A stretch of 35,920 bases of DNA from a virus. The translations under genes were made by a program, and so were the position numbers. The notes under the pieces are model-generated. The model had not been told where the DNA came from, did not search any database, and saw only the letters and a list, made by a program, of their open reading frames with translations. This document shows positions 24,427 through 32,415 of this stretch, piece by piece (the stretch's first letter is position 1; every line of letters begins with the position of its first letter). The stretch covers positions 1 to 35,920 of IMG/VR virus record IMGVR_UViG_3300042914_004234. One strand, written 5' to 3'.

Positions 24427-26034
24427 ATGATCGTCAAAGAGTGCCTGTTCTCCGGTTCCACGGAGCTCGGTCCCGCGGTCCTTCCTCTATTTCAACGAGG
24501 TACGGACGCCTTCTTCGAGAAGACGGCGTCCTTCATCGTACCCGAGGTCGTGAACTTCATCGCAGGTGTGCGCCCGGAGAACGGGACGATCTACACCCTG
24601 GTGAATGCGCTCGGTGCGGGGGAGTACTTCGGCAGCAACGCCAACGCCGACTATTTCGATGAGTCCGGCCTCATCCACCGGCCCGACCAGTGGGCGGGTG
24701 ATCCCGCGCTGGATGCCGAGGTTGGCCGAAAGTGGGGGTACGGGTTCCCCACGTTCTATGGCGCCCACGTGTTCCCTCACCACCGGAATCAGGACCCCGC
24801 CAAGTCCATTGGGGACGTGGTGTTTGCCGCTTGGAACCCTCGGATGCGGCGGGTGGAGCTCGTCACGAAGACCCACGAGGCGCGTTGCCGCGCCCAGGGT
24901 GTCACCTCGATCTGGGACAAGCTCAAGGCCCTCGAGTACGCGGACGTGTCGATGGGCGCTCGTGTCCCCGGTGACCTGTGCTCATGCCACGCCGATTGGG
25001 CTGCGTTCGAGGCTGCCAAGAAGACGTACAACCCGCGGGTGCACGCCAACGAGGGTGTGGCCGTCGCCGAGTACCATAAGCGAAGTCCTATCCGCGGGTG
25101 GGCCAAGACGCGCAAAGAGTACTGCGAGAACATGCTCCGGAAGCCGAACACCATTCTGCCCGACGGCAAGAAGGTGTTCGTGCACAACCACTACCCGAAG
25201 TTCTTCGACATCTCGTACGTGTTCGTGGGCGCAGACCGTACGGCTAAGGCGATGATCCACATCCGCACGGTGGCGACAATCTCCACGCCCTCCGAGAGCT
25301 ACAAGCTCGGGTGGGACTCCACGTTTGGCGGGGAGGAGAAGACTGCAGCCCGCAAGCACGGAGAGATCCAGAAGTCGGACATCCCGAGCCACTTCGTTCC
25401 CTCGGCGGTACGGCACACCTTCCGTGGGGAGTCGGATCTGCCGCGAGAGGTGCTGCACGAGATTGCGCGCCATCCCGAGCGCCCCGCACTTGCCACCGTG
25501 TCCGGTTTGGGTATCGTGCTCCGTCCTCGTGAATTCCAACGCATCGTCCTCCACCGTGAGGGCAACGGGCGCCTGGCGGATGCCCTCGACGCCAATGGTC
25601 TTGTGTTCCCGAGGGGGGACGCCGAGTCTCCGTGGGGGACCACTCCGGAGTTCATCCCCGAGCTACTCCGGGTGCTTGCGCCATTCTTGGCCAGGCGGTC
25701 CGCGCTGCACGAGCCACTCACTTCCCGCATCCTCATCGCCTACTCTGGCGGTGACTCCACTCCTTACAAATCGGGTGTGGCCTCTTCCTATCTTTTCGAG
25801 CCACTCAGTAAGATGGGCTCCAGGTACTCGGAGTACCGACAGTCCATCATGCAACAACTCCCGCACGCCCCCCACCTGCTCTCCGAAGTCGATGGCGGGC
25901 CTGTTGCGCAAAAGTTGGGGTCTGCCCCTCTCCACGAGCTGTTCTCTCCGCTGACTGTCGAGTATCTTCAGTCAGCATTCTGGGAAGAGGCACCCCTCGA
26001 CCCTACCACCACTCGGGCGAAAGCCGGCGCGTAG
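24427..26034 (+). CDS. Prohead maturation protease (HK97-type serine protease fold)
   Basis: 535 residues. The N-terminal about 190 residues have the order expected for phage head-maturation proteases: a GSNANADYF strand near 69-77, a TFYGAHVFPHHRNQDPAKSIG segment with candidate catalytic His 119 followed by IGDVVFAAWNPRMRRVELV strands, and candidate nucleophile Ser 175 in YADVSMGARV. A CSC-H cluster follows at 185-188. Such enzymes cleave scaffold and capsid precursors inside the prohead. The long C-terminal region (about 340 residues) has no recognised domain; it contains a KTAA motif and could serve as an internal scaffold or substrate. A KTAS motif also occurs at 32-35. Position directly before the scaffold-like and capsid genes supports the call. 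Confidence 0.75.
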   Translation: MIVKECLFSGSTELGPAVLPLFQRGTDAFFEKTASFIVPEVVNFIAGVRPENGTIYTLVNALGAGEYFGSNANADYFDESGLIHRPDQWAGDPALDAEVGRKWGYGFPTFYGAHVFPHHRNQDPAKSIGDVVFAAWNPRMRRVELVTKTHEARCRAQGVTSIWDKLKALEYADVSMGARVPGDLCSCHADWAAFEAAKKTYNPRVHANEGVAVAEYHKRSPIRGWAKTRKEYCENMLRKPNTILPDGKKVFVHNHYPKFFDISYVFVGADRTAKAMIHIRTVATISTPSESYKLGWDSTFGGEEKTAARKHGEIQKSDIPSHFVPSAVRHTFRGESDLPREVLHEIARHPERPALATVSGLGIVLRPREFQRIVLHREGNGRLADALDANGLVFPRGDAESPWGTTPEFIPELLRVLAPFLARRSALHEPLTSRILIAYSGGDSTPYKSGVASSYLFEPLSKMGSRYSEYRQSIMQQLPHAPHLLSEVDGGPVAQKLGSAPLHELFSPLTVEYLQSAFWEEAPLDPTTTRAKAGA

Positions 26035-26084
26035 GAGAGGGACACCTCGCCGAAGACCGCGCGGAAACTTGAAAGAAGAAAACC

Positions 26085-26750
26085 ATGTCCCTCTCCGATC
26101 TCTTCGCTGCGTATGCCACCGAAACCCAGAACGAGGCCGAGCTCGAGAAGCAGGCCCAAGAGGAGCTCTACGTGAAGATCGCGTCGGAGTACTGCGCCGC
26201 CAACGGCGTCGACTTCGACAACCTCTCGCAGGAGCAGCACGGCATGCTCTGGGACGCCATCTTCACCTCCGAGAAGTCCGCCGAGGACGAGGAGAAGAAG
26301 GACGACGACAAGAAGGACGAGCCGAAGTCCGAGAAGAAGGACGACGACGAGGAGAAGGCGAAGGAGGAGTTCGCCAAGGAGAAGCAGGCGGCCGACTCGT
26401 ACGCCATGTCGGAAGCCCTCGGCCGTTCGATGGCCCGCGCCTTCGACGAGGAGCTCCAGAAGATCGCTTCGGAGCGTGCGCAGGAGGAGGCCAAGAAGGA
26501 GGCTTCGACCCGGCAGTCGACGCTTCGCCGCGTCGAGACCCCGATCTCGGCGATCGACAAGGTCGCGGCCCAGGCGGCGGTCAAGATCGCGTACGACCAG
26601 GGCGGGTACGACCCGGAGGACACCGAGCGTCGCCTCGTCGCGCTCCTGACCCTCGGCGCGCCGGAGACGGCGAAGCTCGCCTCGGGCACCTACGAGGAGC
26701 GCGTCCAGGCGCGCGCGCTCGAGCTCCTCGTGGCGGCCGGCTACCGCTGA
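26085..26750 (+). CDS. Charged scaffold-like protein
   Basis: 221 residues. The centre (about 62-100) is an almost pure Glu/Lys/Asp run, flanked by helices, with a helical C-terminal domain. Such charged, helical, low-complexity proteins lying between the protease and the major capsid gene are commonly phage scaffold or capsid-assembly proteins. Motifs KIAS (twice), KQAA, KEAS, KVAA and KLAS occur through the sequence, more densely than in almost any other gene here. Codons are strongly biased to GC-ending forms (GAG, AAG, CTC), as expected for a highly expressed product. A UUCG-loop terminator follows within ten bases. Scaffold identity is inferred from composition and position, not from a recognised family. 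Confidence 0.65.
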   Translation: MSLSDLFAAYATETQNEAELEKQAQEELYVKIASEYCAANGVDFDNLSQEQHGMLWDAIFTSEKSAEDEEKKDDDKKDEPKSEKKDDDEEKAKEEFAKEKQAADSYAMSEALGRSMARAFDEELQKIASERAQEEAKKEASTRQSTLRRVETPISAIDKVAAQAAVKIAYDQGGYDPEDTERRLVALLTLGAPETAKLASGTYEERVQARALELLVAAGYR

Positions 26751-26759
26751 CCCACCCGG

Positions 26760-26779
26760 AGGGGGCCTTCGGGCCCCCT
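26760..26779 (+). terminator. Intrinsic terminator with UUCG tetraloop
   Basis: An eight-pair stem (AGGGGGCC with GGCCCCCT) closes a TTCG loop right after the scaffold-like gene stop at 26750. The following tract is pyrimidine-rich (TCCCCTCCCTCTCC, then TTTCTTT) rather than a pure T run, so it may be only a partial terminator or an RNA 3'-end stabiliser. Confidence 0.65.
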
Positions 26780-26838
26780 TCCCCTCCCTCTCCATCCCAG
26801 TTTCTTTCGGCGGGGTTCCGCCACCATCCTCCGAGGCC

Positions 26839-28323
26839 ATGATGAACTACCAAGCCCGCCGTTTGACCCAGGACCTCGTCGCCGCGGCCCTCGAGTCGTC
26901 CGCTCACCACGAGAAGCTCGCCGCGGAGTCCCGACGTCTGGCGGGGACCGAGAAAATGGCGTCGGAGTCGCAGCCGATGGACGACTCGTACTCGACCGAG
27001 CTCGTCGAGAAGCTCGCCTCCGCCGTGGAAGAGATCCTCCCCGAGGTCGAGCTCAAAGAAGCCGGAGCCCTCGAGAGCATCGGTGACACGGTGGCCCGCG
27101 GCGCGACGCGCGCGGCCGACTTCGCCTCGAAGCACAACACCGGTGCGGGTGCGGCCATCGCGCGGAACCTTCAGAAGGTGCAGGGCGTCGACAACCGTAC
27201 CCTCGGCAAAGCGGCGCTCGGCGTTGCTGGTGTCGGAGCTGCGGGCGTGGGTGCCGGTATGGCCGCCCACAAGGCGATGGGCAGCAACGAGAAGAAGGCC
27301 GCGGAAGACGACGCCAAGGTGGCTGGCCTGGCGGACAAGCTCAAGGGCGTGGCCGACAAGGTGCGTGGCGCAGCTGGCAAGGCTGGCGACAAGGCGAAGG
27401 AAGTCGCCGGAAAAGCCGGAGACAAAGCGCGTGACGCTGCGGGCAAAGCTGGTGACAAAGCCAAAGAGGTCGCCGGCAAGGTCAAAGACAAGGCCGTGAA
27501 GGCGAAGGATAGTGCGAAGGACGTCGGAAACACCGTGTTGGATGGGCCGGATGCTTTCTTCCTCCGTCACCAGGGGCGCCACGGGCGAGCGGATGATTCC
27601 GCGGCTGGTCATCGGCACGGCCTCACTGCGGGCGGGATGGTCGGCGGTCTGCTCGGTGCGGGTGCGGCGAAGTCGGTGTACGAACCCAAGAAGCGCAAGA
27701 AGGAAGCCAGCGTCGATCCCGAGAAGCTCGCGGGCGCGGTCGAGAAGATCAAGTCTGGCCTCAAGCGCGGCAAGGAGCTCCTCTCCGGGTCGAAGCTCGA
27801 CGCGCTGAAGGACAAGGCGTCCAAGATCCAGGACCCGGTGCGAAAGATCGAACACGAGGTGACTCGCCTTTCGCCGGAGCACAAGAAGGTCGTCGGTGCC
27901 CGCGCGGCAGCCGGCATCGGTGCGGCGGCTACGACGGCGGGTGCGGGGCTCGCGGCTCACAAGGCCATGAGCAACGAGAAGAAGGCAGGCCTCGCCACCT
28001 TCCTCTCCAACAAACGTGCGTCGCTCGTGGAGATGGCGGAGGGCAAGTCCTTCCAGCAGTCGCCTCCGAGCAGCAACCCGCAGCCCACGGTCACGGATGT
28101 CGACCAGAAGCCGACGAACGCTTCGGGCAACCACCTCCCGACCAACGAGAGTGCGGTGCAGTTCTCGAACCGCAAGACTCTTCCCGAACGACGTGAGTCG
28201 ATGCGAAACTACTTCTCGCAGCCGATGAACGACCAACACGACGTCCCCGAGTTCTCGCACAAGACGGCGTCCGCGTCGGACGAGGCTCGCGCGCTTCTCA
28301 GCCAACTCGCGGAAGGTAAGTGA
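26839..28323 (+). CDS. Membrane/LEA-repeat protein, unknown function
   Basis: 494 residues (or 493 from the second ATG). N-terminal helices carry KLAA, KMAS and KLAS. A glycine-zipper segment at about 123-145 runs into AAHKAM-GSNEKKA. Residues 179-222 are four tandem 11-residue units of the form AGKAGDKAKEV, like the repeats of LEA group 3 proteins, which fold into amphipathic helices. A His-rich Gly patch and another zipper follow. At about 353-384 there is a second GAGLAAHKAM-SNEKKA copy, so a zipper module is duplicated. The C-terminal 110 residues are Asn/Ser/Pro-rich and disordered, ending with KTAS. It lies between scaffold-like and capsid genes; an internal virion or ejection protein is plausible. 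Confidence 0.75.
   Translation: MMNYQARRLTQDLVAAALESSAHHEKLAAESRRLAGTEKMASESQPMDDSYSTELVEKLASAVEEILPEVELKEAGALESIGDTVARGATRAADFASKHNTGAGAAIARNLQKVQGVDNRTLGKAALGVAGVGAAGVGAGMAAHKAMGSNEKKAAEDDAKVAGLADKLKGVADKVRGAAGKAGDKAKEVAGKAGDKARDAAGKAGDKAKEVAGKVKDKAVKAKDSAKDVGNTVLDGPDAFFLRHQGRHGRADDSAAGHRHGLTAGGMVGGLLGAGAAKSVYEPKKRKKEASVDPEKLAGAVEKIKSGLKRGKELLSGSKLDALKDKASKIQDPVRKIEHEVTRLSPEHKKVVGARAAAGIGAAATTAGAGLAAHKAMSNEKKAGLATFLSNKRASLVEMAEGKSFQQSPPSSNPQPTVTDVDQKPTNASGNHLPTNESAVQFSNRKTLPERRESMRNYFSQPMNDQHDVPEFSHKTASASDEARALLSQLAEGK
27373..27504 (+). repeat. Four tandem 33-base coding repeats (11-residue LEA-like units)
   Basis: Four consecutive 33-base units encode AGKAGDKAKEV, AGKAGDKARDA, AGKAGDKAKEV and AGKVKDKAVKA. 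Units one and three are identical in protein but differ at several third codon positions, so the repeat is old or kept at protein level. A degenerate fifth unit (KDSAKDVGNTV) follows. Confidence 0.85.
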
Positions 28324-28325
28324 TC

Positions 28326-28685
28326 ATGCCCACGAAAATCAGCCAGGCTGCCGTCCAGGCCACGCTGCGGGAAGTCCCCGTGGCCCTTCGCAAGGTCGCG
28401 TCCGAACGCGACTTCTGGAAGGAGAAGGCGCTGGCCATGATGGCGGAAGACGAGGTCCAGAAGGTGGCCTCGGAGATCCGTGACCGCGGGCTCGATAGCG
28501 GGCGTGACCCGGACGAGCTCTTGGAGGACCTCCGCAAGGCGGCCTCCCAGAACAAGCTCGCGACGATCCGAGAGGGTCTGTCGTGGGTGGGCCCGAACAT
28601 GGGCGAGAAGATCGCGTCCCTGGGCGACCGCCCGGGGAAGGGAACGACCACGATGGAGCGACTCGAAGCGGCCATCTTGGAGTGA
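28326..28685 (+). CDS. Small helical protein with four K-x-A-S motifs
   Basis: 119 residues from the ATG at 28326, with AAGGTAAG upstream in the previous gene's end; a GTG at 28320 is an alternative start. The protein is nearly all helix and charged. It contains KVAS at about 24 and 47, KAAS near 75 and KIAS near 96, spaced 20-28 residues apart, in a 119-residue protein. No family recognised. It sits just upstream of the possible decoration protein and major capsid genes, so a minor capsid or assembly role is likely, by position. Confidence 0.7.
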   Translation: MPTKISQAAVQATLREVPVALRKVASERDFWKEKALAMMAEDEVQKVASEIRDRGLDSGRDPDELLEDLRKAASQNKLATIREGLSWVGPNMGEKIASLGDRPGKGTTTMERLEAAILE

Positions 28686-28731
28686 TGCAGCACCTGTAGG
28701 CGTAGCGTCGCTCCGCCGATTCAAAATCTCG

Positions 28732-28737
28732 AAGGAG
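28732..28737 (+). promoter_or_regulatory. Strong ribosome binding site of the decoration-like gene
   Basis: AAGGAG, seven bases before the ATG at 28745. Together with the site before the capsid gene it is the clearest plus-strand Shine-Dalgarno sequence in the window, consistent with high expression of capsid shell proteins. Confidence 0.75.
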
Positions 28738-28744
28738 TTTCTCA

Positions 28745-29254
28745 ATGTCCACCACCGCTCAGCGCCCGAACTTCGACATCAAGTCGGACCTCTTCATGGT
28801 TCAGACCCGCGACTACCCCCTCGCGGACGCCACCCTTCTCGACCCGCGCCTTTCGACGTGCCTCGTCGACGGGGAGTGGGTGCGGCTCACCGACGCGCGA
28901 CTTCTCGTCCGCGCCACCAACGTCGCGTCGGCGGGTGACCCGGCGACGGTGAAGTCGTTCCCGCTCTGGAACGAGCCCGGACGTTCGGACACGCAGGCGA
29001 TTCGCAAGATGACGGGCATCCGCTTCGGCTCGTGGGAGGCGGACACCCGCATCTTCGACGCGGCGGCGGTCGTCGGTGGTGGTGCGGCCATCACGGCGAT
29101 GGACCAGCCCCTCAAGGTCGCGACCATCACCCTCGGTGGACGCAACTACTCGGGCCTCGTCGGCGCTGGCGCGTCGGACATCATCGTCGCCCGCGTCAGC
29201 AAGCTCCCGGCGAACAACGGGGGCCGTCTCGGAATCGTGGCCGTCGCACCCTGA
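28745..29254 (+). CDS. Possible capsid decoration (cement) protein
   Basis: 169 residues, beta-rich with little helix: DIKSDLFMVQTRDYPLADATLLDP, CLVDGEWVRLTD, then strands ending in GGRNYSGLVGAG and ARVSKLPANNGGRLGIVAVAP. Small beta-rich proteins directly before the major capsid gene, with a strong ribosome site and highly biased codons, are often head decoration proteins. I do not recognise the specific family; a minor capsid protein is the alternative. No K-x-A-S motif of the kind in its neighbours is present, except KVAT. Confidence 0.55.
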   Translation: MSTTAQRPNFDIKSDLFMVQTRDYPLADATLLDPRLSTCLVDGEWVRLTDARLLVRATNVASAGDPATVKSFPLWNEPGRSDTQAIRKMTGIRFGSWEADTRIFDAAAVVGGGAAITAMDQPLKVATITLGGRNYSGLVGAGASDIIVARVSKLPANNGGRLGIVAVAP

Positions 29255-29286
29255 TCGGTTCGCGGCGTCGTAGCAAATCGATCAGC

Positions 29287-29292
29287 AAGGAG
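29287..29292 (+). promoter_or_regulatory. Strong ribosome binding site of the major capsid gene
   Basis: AAGGAG, nine bases before the ATG at 29302. It selects this ATG over the longer open frame that begins in the preceding gene. Confidence 0.8.
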
Positions 29293-29301
29293 AATCCAAT
29301 C

Positions 29302-30432
29302 ATGACTGCCATCCCCGTCACTTCCCTCAACCAGGCCTTCATCCAGAAGGTCGCGACCCAAGAGGGACGCGAGAAGATCGCCGCCACGACGGACGACTTC
29401 ATCCGCGACCGTCTCCGCGAAAGCGCGTTCGTCCGTCAGATCCTCGACGTCGAGGACGTCAAGCCGGGCGATCCCGGGGTGCAGGTCAGCCTCACCCAGG
29501 ACACGATCTACAAGGTCGTGGAAGTCGAGCCCCGGACCCGCGCGCTCGCGATGAGCTTCCGTGGTCAGCCGGAGATCAACTACATCTCGGCGCCCCGTCT
29601 CGCCGTCGGCTTCTTCAAGATCTCTTCGGAGAACATCCAGAAGAGCGAGGAGGAGCTCATGGCCTACCGGTACCCGATCACCAAGATCTTCGAGGACCAG
29701 AGCCTCAAGGATCTCCAGGACATCGAGGACCGTGAGTTCTGCATCCACCAGGAAGCGGCCGTCCAGGCCTACCAGGCGGAAGCGAACGGCGGGTCGGTCG
29801 TCGCGCTCACCTCCACCGCGGTCCGCGCGAACTCGGTCGTCCAGTACTCCGTCTTCAAGTCGGACATGGCGCTCGCCCAGACGGTCGACAACGCGGTCGC
29901 GATGCCCATCCAGCGCCAGGACATCCCGAAGCTGAAGCGCGCGATCCTCAGCCGCCGCCTCTCGTACGAGTGCATGCTCATCACGGAGTCGGACCTCACG
30001 TCGACCGACACCTGGACCATCCAGGACCTCGGCCTCCAGCTCACCTCGGACACCGCGGTCGAGGGCTGGAAGCAGAACAAGCTCCTCGGCGTCCGCCTCG
30101 TCCGCACCATCAAGACGGACATCCTGCGCAACGGCAACGTGTACCTCTACACGGCGCCGAAGTTCTTCGGGAAGATGTTCATCCTGAACCAGCCCAAGTT
30201 CTGGATCGACAAGAAGTACAACATCATCTCGTTCCAGGTCTGGGAGAACATCGGCATGGTGCTCGCGAACATCGCCAGCATCGTGAAGCTCGAGTCGTAC
30301 TCGGGCGATGCCACGACGGTGAACACCAACGGCATCCTCGCCAGCGTCACGCCGGTGCCCGAGGCGTCCATCGGCGCGCTCAACAACCGGGTCGCGCAGG
30401 GGCTCAACTTCCCCTCGATCCAGCTGTACTGA
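29302..30432 (+). CDS. Major capsid protein (HK97 fold)
   Basis: 376 residues. The N-terminal arm (about 1-45) is helical and contains KVAT and KIAA motifs. The segment near 90-150 (PEINYISAPRLAVGFFKISSENIQKSEEELMAYRYPITKIFEDQSLKDLQDIEDREF) reads as the E-loop/spine-helix region of jumbo-phage-type HK97 capsid proteins. The C terminus has the A-domain-like GKMFILNQPKFWIDKKYN and a WENIGMVLANIASIVKLE segment. Length, strong ribosome site, strongly biased codons, a following terminator and position behind protease and scaffold all agree. It may be trimmed at the N terminus by the protease, but no cleavage site is proven. Confidence 0.85.
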   Translation: MTAIPVTSLNQAFIQKVATQEGREKIAATTDDFIRDRLRESAFVRQILDVEDVKPGDPGVQVSLTQDTIYKVVEVEPRTRALAMSFRGQPEINYISAPRLAVGFFKISSENIQKSEEELMAYRYPITKIFEDQSLKDLQDIEDREFCIHQEAAVQAYQAEANGGSVVALTSTAVRANSVVQYSVFKSDMALAQTVDNAVAMPIQRQDIPKLKRAILSRRLSYECMLITESDLTSTDTWTIQDLGLQLTSDTAVEGWKQNKLLGVRLVRTIKTDILRNGNVYLYTAPKFFGKMFILNQPKFWIDKKYNIISFQVWENIGMVLANIASIVKLESYSGDATTVNTNGILASVTPVPEASIGALNNRVAQGLNFPSIQLY

Positions 30433-30458
30433 CCCGCCCTTCGGGTCCAACGCACGGC

Positions 30459-30484
30459 GGGCGAGCTACTTCGGTAGTTCGCCC
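30459..30484 (+). terminator. Intrinsic terminator after the major capsid gene
   Basis: An 11-pair stem (GGGCGAGCTAC with GTAGTTCGCCC, one G-T pair) with a TTCG tetraloop, followed by GTTCGTTTTCT. It lies 27 bases after the capsid stop and is the best plus-strand terminator in the window. It would separate capsid-level expression from the downstream genes. Confidence 0.85.
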
Positions 30485-30523
30485 GTTCGTTTTCTCCCAC
30501 CCATTTCCTGGTAGAGTACCCAC

Positions 30524-31177
30524 ATGACCGACGAGCTCACGACCCAAGAGTCCCCCGCAGTTCAACCCGACCCGCTCGACCAAGCGACGGTGACCGTCGA
30601 GAACGTGTCCCACCTCCCCTACGGAGGCCGCACGCGGGAGACCAACTTCCACTTCCCGCCGACGCAGGTGCGCTGCGTCCCGGGGCGATCGGTCGCCGTC
30701 CCGTTCTCGGCGTTCCGCACCCATCATGCCCTCTTCGCCAACTTGGTGCGGGAGGGCTACGTGCGCCTCTCGGGGAGCTCGGACGTCCTGACTGCGGTCC
30801 AAGGGCTGCTCGAGCAGGACAACGTCGAGGCGGCGGCTCCCGTGGTGGTGGACCCGCCCGAGCCCAACTTCCCGATGGATTCCGCTGCACGGGACATGAC
30901 CCCCACCTGGGACAAGGTGACGCTGCAGGACCCCGCGCAGCCCGAGCCTCCTGCGGACTTCACCATGCCCGTGGCGCCGCCCCCGGCTTCGCATGACGCG
31001 GGAGACACCGCGGCGGAGGATGCCTCGCCCGAGCCTCCTCCTCCTCCTGCGCCTCCGGCAACGGAAGGTGACGACGAGTCGTTGGTCGGGATGTTCCCGG
31101 ACAAGGGCGTGGACGCCGCCCCGGCGGAGGACACTGCGCCCGAGACGCCCCTGGCGAAGAAGAAGGGCAAGAAATGA
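30524..31177 (+). CDS. Unknown protein with Pro/Glu/Ala-rich tail
   Basis: 217 residues. Residues about 20-95 form a small beta-rich domain (ATVTVENVSHLPYGGRTRETNFHFPP, CVPGRSVAVPF). The rest is a long Pro/Glu/Ala/Asp-rich disordered tail with a PEPPPPPAPP stretch and a basic KKKGKK end. The gene begins 40 bases after the terminator, so its promoter probably lies in that gap (TAGAGT at 30512 could be a -10 box, weak). The stop overlaps the next ATG. A structural or connector-side role is likely from position only. Confidence 0.68.
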   Translation: MTDELTTQESPAVQPDPLDQATVTVENVSHLPYGGRTRETNFHFPPTQVRCVPGRSVAVPFSAFRTHHALFANLVREGYVRLSGSSDVLTAVQGLLEQDNVEAAAPVVVDPPEPNFPMDSAARDMTPTWDKVTLQDPAQPEPPADFTMPVAPPPASHDAGDTAAEDASPEPPPPPAPPATEGDDESLVGMFPDKGVDAAPAEDTAPETPLAKKKGKK

Positions 31178-31422
31178 GCAAGCAGATCCGACTTTTCTGC
31201 CTCACGGACGTGGCAAGCCCCACGTCGACGGAGCGCGGGTTTGTCGGGATTCCCGTGACGGTCGGGCGCTACATCCTGGCGCCCGGCCAAGAGCTGGTGG
31301 TCCCGGACGACGAGCTCCTTCAGCGGCAACTACCTGACCTCGTGGCGGCGGATGCCGTGGCGGTCGGGAGCCAGCCGGCCTGGTATCGTGTGGCGAAGGA
31401 ACGCAAGAAGGCGAAGGGCTGA
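31174..31422 (+). CDS. Small unknown protein
   Basis: 82 residues; ATG overlaps the previous stop as ATGA. Sequence is a compact beta-rich domain: KQIRLFCLTDVASP, GFVGIPVTVGRYILAPGQELVVPDDEL, then a basic tail (RVAKERKKAKG). It resembles the small domain of the gene before it (both have a V-rich strand after a Pro/Gly turn and a basic end), and they may be partners. No family recognised. Confidence 0.68.
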   Translation: MSKQIRLFCLTDVASPTSTERGFVGIPVTVGRYILAPGQELVVPDDELLQRQLPDLVAADAVAVGSQPAWYRVAKERKKAKG

Positions 31423-31424
31423 CC

Positions 31425-31934
31425 ATGGCGGACGGGCTCGAGGGTATTCCCGGCATCACCCCCACCACACGGGCGTTCGTTGCATTGGTACGGGAGTTCA
31501 CTCGGGACTACCCCGAGCTCAACCGCCTGGTCGCCGGCACGGAGTCCAGCAACCGACAGATTCTGTGGGCGATCTTGGACGCCCTGTCCGACTTCAACGG
31601 GACCCCTCCCCTCATCCGGAAGGTGTCCCTCGAGGACCTGCTGGCACAGGGGCACCAGTACCTTCTGCTGCGAATGGTCACGTGTTCGCTGATCGAAAGT
31701 GTCGGGCTACTCCAGACCCGAAACCACATCGACTACAGCAACGGCGGATTCTCCGTGGGGGTCAACAACAAGACGCCCATGCTCCAGAGCTGGCTGCAGC
31801 TCTTTCGTCAGATCACCGAGCAGCGAAAGGTCGCTGTGAAAGTGTCCATGAACATCAGCCAGCTTCTCGACGCCTCGCACGCAGGCGTGTACACCGAGCT
31901 CTGGGCTGTGAACCAAAGCTACTTCCTCTTCTGA
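31425..31934 (+). CDS. Unknown protein, possible connector/neck component
   Basis: 169 residues, two bases after the previous stop. An N-terminal helical half (TRAFVALVREFTRDYPELNRLV) is followed by a beta segment typical of phage neck or tail-completion proteins (HIDYSNGGFSVGVNNKTPMLQSW) and a helix. The SNGGFSVGVNN turn is the most distinctive feature. I infer a head-tail connection role from position after the capsid gene; the family is not recognised with certainty. Confidence 0.65.
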   Translation: MADGLEGIPGITPTTRAFVALVREFTRDYPELNRLVAGTESSNRQILWAILDALSDFNGTPPLIRKVSLEDLLAQGHQYLLLRMVTCSLIESVGLLQTRNHIDYSNGGFSVGVNNKTPMLQSWLQLFRQITEQRKVAVKVSMNISQLLDASHAGVYTELWAVNQSYFLF

Positions 31935-31944
31935 GGGCCACACC

Positions 31945-32415
31945 ATGCCGAAGATCTCCATCAAGAAGTTTGCCGCCCAAGAGGACGCCGAGACGTTCCT
32001 GAACGGTGGCGTGGTCATCGCGTGCCCCTCGCTGGGCGCGCTCGTGTACGGGCTCGTCGGGAAGACGCTCATCTTCACGCAACCCTCGAGTGTGACCGTG
32101 ACCTTCACCAGCTCCGAGCCCAACGGCGCGATGACCATGAAGCAGATCTTGGAGCAGATCGCGGCAGCCATCCCGGCACTGGCGCTGTCCATGCGGGGGG
32201 CCAACATCCATCTCGTCGAGAAGAACCCGACCAACGGGGTCACCGTGTCCCACACGTCGACCGCTGCGGCGTTCTTCGGGCTCAGCACCGCTACGGCTGC
32301 GGACGGTACGATCTTTCCGCCGGCGACTGCCACCCCCTCCGCCCCGTGCCTGCTCCAAATCCTGGGCGACGGTAGCGGTGCGGTTCAATGCGTGATCTAC
32401 GAGGTGACCCCGTGA
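31945..32415 (+). CDS. Unknown small beta-rich protein
   Basis: 156 residues with a GAGGG site eight bases upstream. It is made of Val/Thr-rich strands (VTVTFTSSEPNGAMT, GVTVSHTSTAAAFFGLST) around one helix (KQILEQIAAAIPALALSMRG). The stop overlaps the next GTG as GTGA. No signal peptide. Possibly a tail or neck protein; no named family recognised. Confidence 0.68.
   Translation: MPKISIKKFAAQEDAETFLNGGVVIACPSLGALVYGLVGKTLIFTQPSSVTVTFTSSEPNGAMTMKQILEQIAAAIPALALSMRGANIHLVEKNPTNGVTVSHTSTAAAFFGLSTATAADGTIFPPATATPSAPCLLQILGDGSGAVQCVIYEVTP

Noticed and set aside
26581-28305. 574-codon minus-strand frame opposite the LEA-repeat gene
   Set aside because: Composition is repetitive Arg/Leu from the complement of Lys/Ala repeats. 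The plus strand gene has start signals and coherent segments.
30432-30447. Small hairpin ACCCG/CGGGT right after the capsid stop
   Set aside because: Too short to be a terminator by itself; the 11-pair hairpin at 30459 is the functional candidate.
29146-30450. 434-codon open frame antisense to the major capsid gene
   Set aside because: The capsid gene has a strong ribosome site and recognisable protein. The antisense product is an Asp/Arg/Glu/Val-rich artefact typical of complementing strongly biased codons.
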